Source: a virus. Taken from it: DNA of 59,850 nucleotides. The notes under the pieces are model-generated. The model had not been told where the DNA came from. It did not search any database and saw only the letters and a list, made by a program, of their open reading frames with translations. Both the position numbers and the translations under genes were made by a program. Every line of letters begins with the position of its first letter. The stretch's first letter is position 1. The stretch lies in IMG/VR virus record IMGVR_UViG_3300036768_000388, positions 1 to 59,850 of that record. The stretch is one strand, 5' to 3'. Shown piece by piece: positions 16,098-22,956 of the stretch.

Positions 16098-16361
16098 ATG
16101 AGTAATATACCAAATATTTTAAAAAAGTTAACTGATATTAGACGTAAAGGGGACCCAACAATCGGTCTCCAGTATAATAATTTCAATACTCATATAGGTA
16201 TTAGTTCTCATATCTACTCTGTAGATATTGCTAGAACGCCAAGAATTGTTTCTAATGATTTAGAATTTATTGACGTCATGGCTAAAGTATACAAGATAAA
16301 TTCTTGTGCTCGCTATGTGAACTTAAAGATGAGAAATTTTACTGGAGGGACATTAGTATGA
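16098..16361 (+). CDS. hypothetical protein, 87 aa
   Basis: AGGT is near the ATG, which lies within ACTGATGAG. Its end overlaps by 4 nt the AAA+ ATPase start (ATGA), so it may be a small partner or regulator of that ATPase. Contains GLQYNNFNTHIGISSHIYSV, beta-like. Not recognised. Confidence 0.7.
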   Translation: MSNIPNILKKLTDIRRKGDPTIGLQYNNFNTHIGISSHIYSVDIARTPRIVSNDLEFIDVMAKVYKINSCARYVNLKMRNFTGGTLV

Positions 16362-17350
16362 GTGGTGAAGGTAAGTTTATTCTAAAGAAAAAGACTTCTT
16401 TTGAAGATATGTCTAATGGCTCTGTAACTGAGTTACCTGAGAGTGATCTATGCTTCCAAGATGGTAAGAACATCTACCAATATAAATTTGAAAAACCAGA
16501 AGACGATCGTCAATACGAGATTAAGCCTGGAACATTCATCTTGCAAGATACCTCTCAAGGTGTTGAGATGCGTAAGCTTGAGTTTAAGAAGAGATCTCTA
16601 TTAGAGACAGTTGCAAACACTTCTAGAATTATGGCAGAAGCTAAGAAGTTCTTCTCACGTTTACATATATATGAAAAATTAGGTCGCAATAAGAAGCGTG
16701 GAGTACTACTATACTCTAATCCTGGTATGGGTAAAACTTCAGCTATTGAAAAGGTTTGTTTAGACTTACTAGTAGAAGATCCAGGTACGGTTATTGTAGT
16801 TTGGCCCACTTCTGAAATCGAAGCAGATAGAATTGTCAAGATGTTGAGTACAAACTCTAAGTACACTAAAGAGTGCACTCGCATGGTATTAATTATCGAG
16901 GACATTGGTGGCGGAGAGTCAGAGAGACATAGATCTAACAGTGTAGTTGATTCTGGCTTATTAAATCTACTAGATGGAGTTGGCTTAATCTTTAAGCTTC
17001 CTACATTCATCATCGCTACTACAAACCACCCTGAGAGCTTATTATCATCTTTAGCTGATAGACCTGGTCGTTTTGACTTAATGCTTAAATTACAACCACC
17101 TTCTCATGAAGAGAAGATTAAGTTAATGGAGTTCATCTGTAAACGCGAACTTTCTCAAGAAGAAAAAGATTGTTTAGGTGTTAAAGGTACAGAAGATTTC
17201 TCTGTTGCTCACTTAGAAGAGATTGCAGTGCGAGCTGAACTTGATGATAAAACTCATGCTGAAGTAATTAAAGAGATTATCGACCACAAAGAATTATTCA
17301 AACGTGACTTTGAAGAGCGCGAGAGAAGAATGGGGATGGGCTTTGATTAA
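16358..17350 (+). CDS. AAA+ ATPase
   Basis: 330 aa from ATG 16358 (GGAGG upstream). A single AAA+ domain of the BCS1/FtsH/proteasomal type: Walker A YSNPGMGKTS at about 119-128, Walker B VLIIEDIGG, sensor 1 FIIATTNHPESL and an arginine-finger region LADRPGRFDL. The 110-residue N-terminal region is unlike known substrate domains. It lacks a protease domain, so it may serve as unfoldase for the nearby ClpP-like peptidases or as a remodelling machine. Its C-terminus is highly charged (FEERERRMGMG). Confidence 0.9.
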   Translation: MSGEGKFILKKKTSFEDMSNGSVTELPESDLCFQDGKNIYQYKFEKPEDDRQYEIKPGTFILQDTSQGVEMRKLEFKKRSLLETVANTSRIMAEAKKFFSRLHIYEKLGRNKKRGVLLYSNPGMGKTSAIEKVCLDLLVEDPGTVIVVWPTSEIEADRIVKMLSTNSKYTKECTRMVLIIEDIGGGESERHRSNSVVDSGLLNLLDGVGLIFKLPTFIIATTNHPESLLSSLADRPGRFDLMLKLQPPSHEEKIKLMEFICKRELSQEEKDCLGVKGTEDFSVAHLEEIAVRAELDDKTHAEVIKEIIDHKELFKRDFEERERRMGMGFD

Positions 17351-17364
17351 GTCCATGAATTCTA

Positions 17365-17574
17365 ATGGAAAATTGGAAGAACTATTTTGAAGTAAAAGAA
17401 GTTGATGAGAGTGAAGAAGAACATTGGGCGTTAGATGTGTTCGAATATCACTTAATTAATAAACATACTGGTGAAGTTCTTGGTATATATAAAGATAAGA
17501 GATATGCTGAGAAGCAAGCAAAATATAAGTATAAGAAGATTCTCAGTAAGCTTGAAAAGAGTTTATTAGGTTAA
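17365..17574 (+). CDS. hypothetical protein, 69 aa
   Basis: Acidic N-half and basic C-half (KQAKYKYKKILSKLEKS). No clear Shine-Dalgarno site, but close behind the AAA+ gene. Not recognised. Confidence 0.6.
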   Translation: MENWKNYFEVKEVDESEEEHWALDVFEYHLINKHTGEVLGIYKDKRYAEKQAKYKYKKILSKLEKSLLG

Positions 17575-17599
17575 ATCCATATTGTGTTTAGATTTGTCC

Positions 17600-17745
17600 T
17601 AAAGCCCTTAGCATACTGGGAAGGTATGCCGGAAATTGGTTTTAGCGAAAGCCATGCAGCACTCTAGTAGTGGCCGTAGCGACTGAGGACCGTAAAGCAT
17701 GATGCAGGTTGAGTGGTGGGCGCGCTTTTGTGCCCATATTCCTTT
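17600..17745 (+). ncRNA. putative structured RNA with four hairpins
   Basis: The 288-bp gap 17575-17861 has no convincing gene but is visibly richer in G+C than its surroundings and folds into successive stems: GCATAC/GTATGC, GGTTTT/AAAGCC with an AGCG tetraloop, CACT/AGTG, and TGGGCGC/GTGCCCA with a GCTTTT loop followed by TATTCCTTTT, which could end the transcript. In AT-rich genomes such islands are often non-coding RNAs. No known family recognised; the strand is assumed from the terminal hairpin. Confidence 0.4.
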
Positions 17746-17861
17746 TATGAACTTGTATGGAGGATAGAGATTTCATAAGGACTCAAGTGTAGCTAGATAT
17801 AACTATATCGGCAAATCTATAAAATCCAGACATGGAATTATGTATCGAAAACTTAGTTGTA

Positions 17862-18665
17862 CTACTCAGGCTTCTTGGGCTCAGTGCCGTCTTGAACGAT
17901 GGGTGAATCATCTACAAATAGATGTGGATCAGCCGCTTCTTTCTTAACTTCATTAAATTCTAATTTAGGTACTTTAACTTTATTAATCCTAGAATAAAGA
18001 TCCCTAATAAGATCCTTCATCTCTTTAATGTTTGGCTCTCTCTTAAGAGCAGCATATCTCATCTTTCTTAAGTTACCGCGCTTTTTAGGTTCTAAGATCT
18101 TATCAGCTAACCCTAACGACACCGCTTCGTACGCAGACATATGTAGATCACGCTGACATACATCTTCCCAGAAATCTGCAGGCATGCGACTGTTCTCTTC
18201 ATATATGTGATATAAGATCTTCATTAGCCTTCTATCTTCTGTAGCTTTAACTTGAATATCTGTATGTCTACCATCAGATGAAGTTGATAGTTCATGAACC
18301 ATTACAGTAGCATTTGGATATAGATACCTCTCGTCGCAGGCAGCCATTATGAAAGTGGCTGAGGACATGATTGCTCCACCACCGTAGAACTTAATTTGAC
18401 ATGGGCATGCTAGGATCTCATCGTGTAGTCGTAGCATAGCGTAAATGTCGCCTCCGTAAGAAGACATATGTAACTCAATTGGTTTACCTGGTGCATCCTT
18501 AGCCATTCTATGAAGTGCTCTAATAGCATACTCAACTGAGGCTGTAGAAAAGTCAGTACTTTCATTAGGTTCAGCTGAGTCTAAGTTAATACCAAAGTAG
18601 ATACGGCGATTTTTTAAGTCGACCCCGTAGGCTAAATTGTCAGTTAACTCAGTAAATGTAGCCAT
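17862..18665 (-). CDS. ClpP-like serine peptidase (copy 2)
   Basis: 267 aa, S14 family, on the minus strand with AGGGAG upstream. Triad S101 in GGAIMSSATFI, H124 in VMVHELSTS and D173 in CQRDLHMSAYEA; SSYGGDIYA gives the oxyanion region. An extra about 50-residue C-terminal tail, mixed charged and Pro-rich, is absent from bacterial ClpP. It is clearly diverged from copy 1 (7124), so the two may form a mixed double ring like paired ClpP1/ClpP2 of some bacteria, or have separate substrates. It is divergent from 18722, with a small AGGTA/TACCT dyad between them (18695-18707). Confidence 0.88.
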   Translation of the reverse strand: MATFTELTDNLAYGVDLKNRRIYFGINLDSAEPNESTDFSTASVEYAIRALHRMAKDAPGKPIELHMSSYGGDIYAMLRLHDEILACPCQIKFYGGGAIMSSATFIMAACDERYLYPNATVMVHELSTSSDGRHTDIQVKATEDRRLMKILYHIYEENSRMPADFWEDVCQRDLHMSAYEAVSLGLADKILEPKKRGNLRKMRYAALKREPNIKEMKDLIRDLYSRINKVKVPKLEFNEVKKEAADPHLFVDDSPIVQDGTEPKKPE

Positions 18666-18721
18666 TTAAACTTACTCCCTGGTAAAATAGATATAGGTAT
18701 TATACCTGGTGAGGAACGAAC

Positions 18722-19189
18722 GTGAAGAAAGAAGAGCTAATCTATCTAACTTTGAGGCAACTAAAAGACAGTCTAAAGACTTCGCCTCAAAACTTCAGAA
18801 TTGAAGATCCTGAGTTGGGTAGTATTAATGGCGGCTTTCATGGACCTACGATTATCTGGCAGTTTAAAGTTGAGATAAAGCCAGGTGAATTTATAACTGA
18901 TCCACTCAATGCTACTAAGACTGTAATAGTTACACATAATAGAGTTCGCAATGAGATAACTTGCCTAATATACTTCAGAGAAGTTAATGCTGCAAGCTCC
19001 GCTATGATGCCAGAAACACAAGCAGTATTTAAGTTACACAAATGGTCATTCATCAATAGAACGTATCGACAGTTCGAATCAATTAGAAAAGACTTAATTA
19101 AGATGCGTAGACAAAAAGAGTATGTTGATTACTTGCAAAAACTTAATAAGATCTTCCCTTCAACTCACGAAGAAGACTTATTTAAGTAG
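18722..19189 (+). CDS. hypothetical protein, 155 aa
   Basis: GTG start with GAGGAA 6-11 nt before it. Central beta-rich part (TIIWQFKVEIKPGEFI) between helical, basic ends (IRKDLIKMRRQKEYVDYLQKL). Not recognised. Confidence 0.75.
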   Translation: MKKEELIYLTLRQLKDSLKTSPQNFRIEDPELGSINGGFHGPTIIWQFKVEIKPGEFITDPLNATKTVIVTHNRVRNEITCLIYFREVNAASSAMMPETQAVFKLHKWSFINRTYRQFESIRKDLIKMRRQKEYVDYLQKLNKIFPSTHEEDLFK

Positions 19190-19203
19190 ATAATCCGAAA
19201 CAA

Positions 19204-19269
19204 ATAACCTCTGTAATTAGAAAATACCTAATGTTGTATTTTCTGAATTTATATTAACTTAGAGGTTAT
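19204..19269 (+). promoter_or_regulatory. SD-sequestering leader of the 19271 gene
   Basis: ATAACCTCT (19204-19212) is complementary to AGAGGTTAT (19261-19269), which contains the ribosome-binding site of the next ATG. Between them AGAAAATAC (19219-19227) and GTATTTTCT (19236-19244) form a second perfect 9-bp stem. Folded, the leader would hide the Shine-Dalgarno site, suggesting a thermosensor, riboswitch-like or protein-controlled translational switch. Confidence 0.55.
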
Positions 19270-19270
19270 C

Positions 19271-19597
19271 ATGTCAAAGAAACTAAAAGTAGAAAGTATA
19301 GAAGAATATCTTGCAAGAGGTAACACCATTAAGATTCTTCCCACTGTTGAATATAAGCGCCAACCGGATGTTATCCGTAAAACCGTTGTTGGTCCAGCGA
19401 TATTCTTAACGCTTGAGGAAGCAGATTTATATTATGGTGAAGCAAAAGAGAATCTAAAACCAAAGAAACAAAAACAATCACCACGCATTGACATCAATGC
19501 TCTACCGGAAGCTTTAAGAGCTAAAATACTTAAAAGAATTAAGGAGGAATCTCTTGGCGAAGAAGAAGACTTCTACGAAGAAGAAGATCAAGACTAA
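19271..19597 (+). CDS. hypothetical protein, 108 aa
   Basis: Begins MSKKLKVESIEEYLARG and ends in an acidic tail (EEEDFYEEEDQD). It overlaps the following TTG-started gene by 44 nt. Its ribosome-binding site is in the sequestering hairpin, so expression is likely controlled at translation. Not recognised. Confidence 0.75.
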   Translation: MSKKLKVESIEEYLARGNTIKILPTVEYKRQPDVIRKTVVGPAIFLTLEEADLYYGEAKENLKPKKQKQSPRIDINALPEALRAKILKRIKEESLGEEEDFYEEEDQD

Positions 19598-19928
19598 ATT
19601 AGGTCAAGGACTTATTAAGGGTTTGAAAGAGGCAGTTGCTGCCGCAGCTGCTCCTGCTGAAAAACCTAAAGAAGAACTTAAGACGATGGATCCAATTGAT
19701 CCTGGCCTAGTTACATTAGCTATGTCTCAAGCAGATCTAGCTATGTATATAAATTTAATGCATGTTTGTGCTCAGACTTTTGAGAAACTTGCTGCTACTG
19801 CAGCAGAGCAAAATGAAGAGGCTAGTTTTAATGTATATGCTGCACGCTATAAATTAACTATTAATTTTGCCCAACAACTAGCTGCCTTAGCTAAGGTTGG
19901 AGAACCTGAAAATAGAAACGTGCACTAG
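19554..19928 (+). CDS. hypothetical protein, 124 aa
   Basis: TTG start after AAGGAGGAA, a near-perfect Shine-Dalgarno site that fixes this unusual start codon. The N-terminus is very basic (MAKKKTSTKKKIKTK), then Ala-rich helices (AVAAAAAPAEKPKEE; QLAALAKVG). Upstream neighbour of the MoxR gene. Not recognised. Confidence 0.75.
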   Translation: MAKKKTSTKKKIKTKLGQGLIKGLKEAVAAAAAPAEKPKEELKTMDPIDPGLVTLAMSQADLAMYINLMHVCAQTFEKLAATAAEQNEEASFNVYAARYKLTINFAQQLAALAKVGEPENRNVH

Positions 19929-19981
19929 AATCCGATTTTAATTATTATTAAATAAAGACAACATTCCATTAGGAGGAGATA

Positions 19982-21118
19982 ATGAAGCCAAGTAACATTC
20001 CAGTGGTGTTAGATTTAGCACTTGAAGCAAGACGCCAAGGTAGAACGCTTAACCCAATCTTTACAGGTGAAGCTGGTCTTGGTAAATCAGAAATTACCCA
20101 ATCATGGGTTAAAAAACAACGCGAACGCAACCCTAGTTTCGGATTTGTTGACTTACGTATCGCTTACATGGAAGCACCAGATTTAATCGGTTTACCTGTT
20201 GAAGAAGTTGTTAACGGTAAAGGTCGCACTCGCCATTTCTTACCAGAGTTCTGGCCAACTGAAGGTGAAGGTTTGATTCTTCTTGAAGAACCGAATCGTG
20301 GTACGACAGGTGTAATGAACTGTCTAATGCAGCTTCTTACTGATTTTAAAGTACATAACTACACATTACCTGCCGGTTGGTTAATCGCAGCCTGTATCAA
20401 CCCTGACTCATCTGAGTACGATGTTAATACGATGGATGCTGCTCTTAAAGACCGTTTCGTTGAATTCGAGGTTGAATTCGATCACATGTCGTTCATCGAC
20501 TTTATGTCTGATGCTGACTGGCATGAATCTGTTCAAATGTTCGTTTCTTCTGGTATTTGGACTTATAAAACAACAAAAGAGCTCGGTAAAGATGGAAAAT
20601 ATATCTCTCCACGTACTTGGTCAAAAGTAAATGCAGCTGAAAAAGCCGGTGTAAATAAAAACCGTGCATTACACAGATTGACTGTTCAGTCTATCTTAGG
20701 TAAAGACATTGGTAATGAATACCATAAGTTCTGTTACGATTCAGCTCCAGTAACAGCTTCAGATATCTTGAAAGATAAAACTGCAGCATTCAAACGCTTA
20801 GTTACTCAATCAGATCCTTCAACATACCAAGGCGACATGATCGCTGCGACAGTTGAATCGATCGAAAAAGCTTACGGCGGATTGAAGAAAGATTGCAAAA
20901 ACGATCAGATCGACGAAGATACAATGGTAGAAGTTGCTAAGATTATCCCTGCTGACCACGCTGTAAATCTGATAAAAGGATGTGGATATAAGCAAAGTAG
21001 AGGTCAAATAACTACATTCTTTAAAGAGTTTACAACTCGTCATCCAGACTTAGTAAAAGTTCTAAAAGACAACATAAAAATTAGTCGCGCAACTAGCGTA
21101 CCTACAAAAACTAAGTAA
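19982..21118 (+). CDS. MoxR-type AAA+ ATPase
   Basis: 378 aa. Walker A GEAGLGKSE (K35), Walker B GLILLEEPNRG at about residue 100, and the segment AACINPDSSEYDVNTMDAAL followed by KDRF (sensor 1 and the typical MoxR second strand). MoxR ATPases act as chaperones together with VWA-domain proteins, remodelling or loading metal-containing targets. The matching VWA/metallopeptidase protein is at 22957. AGGAGG precedes the ATG. A homing-endonuclease cassette and two small genes now separate the pair. Confidence 0.9.
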   Translation: MKPSNIPVVLDLALEARRQGRTLNPIFTGEAGLGKSEITQSWVKKQRERNPSFGFVDLRIAYMEAPDLIGLPVEEVVNGKGRTRHFLPEFWPTEGEGLILLEEPNRGTTGVMNCLMQLLTDFKVHNYTLPAGWLIAACINPDSSEYDVNTMDAALKDRFVEFEVEFDHMSFIDFMSDADWHESVQMFVSSGIWTYKTTKELGKDGKYISPRTWSKVNAAEKAGVNKNRALHRLTVQSILGKDIGNEYHKFCYDSAPVTASDILKDKTAAFKRLVTQSDPSTYQGDMIAATVESIEKAYGGLKKDCKNDQIDEDTMVEVAKIIPADHAVNLIKGCGYKQSRGQITTFFKEFTTRHPDLVKVLKDNIKISRATSVPTKTK

Positions 21119-21133
21119 CCCATGGTCAGAGGG

Positions 21134-21139
21134 TATAAT
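21134..21139 (+). promoter_or_regulatory. candidate -10 box for GIY-YIG cassette
   Basis: TATAAT followed by C, 14 nt before the cassette ATG at 21154 and directly after the MoxR stop. It would give the cassette its own promoter. Confidence 0.4.
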
Positions 21140-21153
21140 CTTTAAGAGGCTTT

Positions 21154-22344
21154 ATGGAAAAACGAAAGATTTACTTAGTAAGTGGTATATCTGGCTCAGG
21201 GAAGAGCTGGGTATGCTCGCAATTAACAGACAAAGCTATATATATCGATGCTGATTCACTCTCAGTTGAAGATGCCATAGATTTTATGGTTAAAAATAAA
21301 GGTCCATTTTTGTATGATTTACACAAACCTGTGTCAACCTTTATAAGGAAGAACAGCGATATTTTTGATATTTGTTTAGTAGTGATACTAGGTGATTACT
21401 TAGAAATTAAAAGCAACTTAAAAAAAAGAAACCCTGCTTGGACTTATAGCGTTGGCATGAAAACTAGATGGAACAGAATGCACAATTTATCAAAGCACGT
21501 TAAAGCAGTATTTAGTGGGTCAGCAAGAGACGTCCTTAAATTCTTAAAAAGAGATTTAGACGATCGAGTTCATAAAATATATAAAGCCACTTCACCGAGT
21601 GGAAAGGTTTACATAGGTAAAACATCAATGGAATTATCACAAAGAATAGCCAGTCATAAATATGACGCCTTTAAACGTCAAAGACCGTGGGCATTCAGCG
21701 CTGCACTAAGAAAGTATGGTGATCAAATTACATGGGAAATACTAGTAGACAACATTCAGTCCTCCAAAGAGATCTCCTTCTTAGAAAAGAAATATATTAA
21801 GGAGTATCAATCCACTAACCCTAATTATGGGTACAATTTAACGTTCGGTGGAGATGGAGGTGGTCGCTTAATAGGAGAGTTTGCTCTAAAAAAGTCTAAT
21901 AATCTAAAAAAATACTATGCCTCAGATAGAGGACAACAGATGAAAGAGCATTTGCGCAATACATCACTCGCAATGCGCAGCACTAATATTAATAATACTA
22001 TTAATGAAAAAGTTAAGCAAAAAAGATCATCTATAGAGTCAAGAAAAAAGACATCAGAAGCCAATAAAAAACTTTACTCAGATCCAGCAATGCGAGAAAA
22101 AATGTCTCAAATTAATAAGGCTTCATATAGTGATTTAGAAGTTAAACGAAAAGTTGCTTTAGCAGTTCGCGCAGCTAGAGCGAAAAAATTTGATGTTTTT
22201 AAATTAGATGGTACATATGTTGGGCAATGGGATAGCGCTTCGACTTGTGCAGAAGACCTTAATATCTCAAGAAACGGAATATCGAATTGCCTTCATGGTA
22301 GGCAGCAAACAGTTGGCGGTTTTAAAGTTAAATATGTTTATTAA
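21154..22344 (+). CDS. P-loop kinase-like / GIY-YIG homing endonuclease fusion
   Basis: 396 aa. Residues 1-135 are a P-loop NTPase module: Walker A SGISGSGKS at 10-18, then LYDLHKP and a CLVVILGDYLEI strand, ending SARDVLKFLKRDL. From about 139 comes a GIY-YIG nuclease: IYKATSPSGKVYIGKT, QRIASHKYDAF, and the catalytic Glu in SFLEKKYIKEYQS. Then NUMOD3-like repeats (SEANKKLYSDPAMREKMS...) and a C-terminal NUMOD1-type DNA-binding motif (FDVFKLDGTYVGQWDS...). The P-loop part is homologous to the C-terminal part of the HNH protein at 55987. It has its own promoter box and a strong terminator, and separates the MoxR gene from its VWA partner, as expected of an inserted mobile gene. Confidence 0.88.
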   Translation: MEKRKIYLVSGISGSGKSWVCSQLTDKAIYIDADSLSVEDAIDFMVKNKGPFLYDLHKPVSTFIRKNSDIFDICLVVILGDYLEIKSNLKKRNPAWTYSVGMKTRWNRMHNLSKHVKAVFSGSARDVLKFLKRDLDDRVHKIYKATSPSGKVYIGKTSMELSQRIASHKYDAFKRQRPWAFSAALRKYGDQITWEILVDNIQSSKEISFLEKKYIKEYQSTNPNYGYNLTFGGDGGGRLIGEFALKKSNNLKKYYASDRGQQMKEHLRNTSLAMRSTNINNTINEKVKQKRSSIESRKKTSEANKKLYSDPAMREKMSQINKASYSDLEVKRKVALAVRAARAKKFDVFKLDGTYVGQWDSASTCAEDLNISRNGISNCLHGRQQTVGGFKVKYVY

Positions 22345-22357
22345 AACCTAATGGTTT

Positions 22358-22398
22358 CCCAGGCAGGTGAACCTCCTCCCTAGCCTGCCTGGGTTTTT
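22358..22398 (+). terminator. intrinsic terminator of the GIY-YIG cassette
   Basis: CCCAGGCAGG (22358-22367) and CCTGCCTGGG (22384-22393) form a perfect 10-bp GC-rich stem with a 16-nt loop, followed by TTTTT. The best intrinsic terminator on the plus strand of the window. Confidence 0.9.
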
Positions 22399-22432
22399 CT
22401 CTCTACTGAGGGACATGTGAACTGATATTCAT

Positions 22433-22642
22433 ATGTTTATCGAGTATAAAATTGGCGATCAAGCTTGGCAAGCAGATAAACACCATGTTAAGCATATAGA
22501 AGATAATATGGGTCATTTAATAGAGATTGATTATGCCCATAGATATTACCAGCTATTTGGACGTCTCGCTGGGGTTAGGTACGATGGAATAGATGCCCTA
22601 GGTCTTCCAAACGATGTTTCCTCCATAATTAAGGGTGGGTAG
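22433..22642 (+). CDS. hypothetical protein, 69 aa
   Basis: ATG after a weak ribosome-binding region. Small protein with clustered His/Tyr (DKHHVKHIEDNMGHLIEIDY). Overlaps the next start by 8 nt. Not recognised. Confidence 0.55.
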   Translation: MFIEYKIGDQAWQADKHHVKHIEDNMGHLIEIDYAHRYYQLFGRLAGVRYDGIDALGLPNDVSSIIKGG

Positions 22643-22919
22643 TGATGGACATGGACGTAGTCATTTATATTCCTGTCTTGAAGAGTTTGAGAAGATTATA
22701 GTTGAAGAATATGAAGGTCTTAACAGTGCGGCTCCGAAAGCTTTTCGCAGTAATGATGAACAATATCGCTACGGCAAATTTAGCTATATCAATATAGCAG
22801 CTCTCTGCAGAGATCAAGTAGATAAATTTAAGGTGGAGCTAGAATCTGAGAAATACCTTCTTGGTCAAGATATGAACATTGAAGTGCAGTGTAGACTTGT
22901 TTATTTCTTCGATAACTAA
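22635..22919 (+). CDS. hypothetical protein, 94 aa
   Basis: GTG within the end of the previous gene; AAGGG spacing is poor, so translation is probably coupled. Charged helical protein (EEFEKIIVEEYEGLNSAAP). Lies between the terminator and the VWA gene. Not recognised. Confidence 0.6.
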   Translation: MGSDGHGRSHLYSCLEEFEKIIVEEYEGLNSAAPKAFRSNDEQYRYGKFSYINIAALCRDQVDKFKVELESEKYLLGQDMNIEVQCRLVYFFDN

Positions 22920-22931
22920 AACCCGATACGA

Positions 22932-22937
22932 TAGAAT
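22932..22937 (+). promoter_or_regulatory. candidate -10 box for VWA gene
   Basis: TAGAATCC within ACGATAGAATCC, 20 nt before the ATG; nearly the same ACGATTGTAGAATCC string precedes 25795. It would re-supply a promoter after the terminator at 22398. Confidence 0.4.
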
Positions 22938-22956
22938 CCTGTAGTAAGGAGATAGT

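Noticed and set aside
17600-17745. Hammerhead ribozyme (CTGAGGA fits CUGANGA; GAAA also present)
   Set aside because: GAAA lies upstream, as in a type II permutation, but only four bases would remain for stem I, so the core cannot form.
17645-17776. Minus-strand 44-codon frame in the G+C-rich gap
   Set aside because: Codon use unlike the genome, lies across several hairpins, no good start signal.
22433-22919. Toxin-antitoxin pair (two small overlapping genes after a terminator)
   Set aside because: Neither protein shows toxin or antitoxin motifs; overlap and size alone are not enough.
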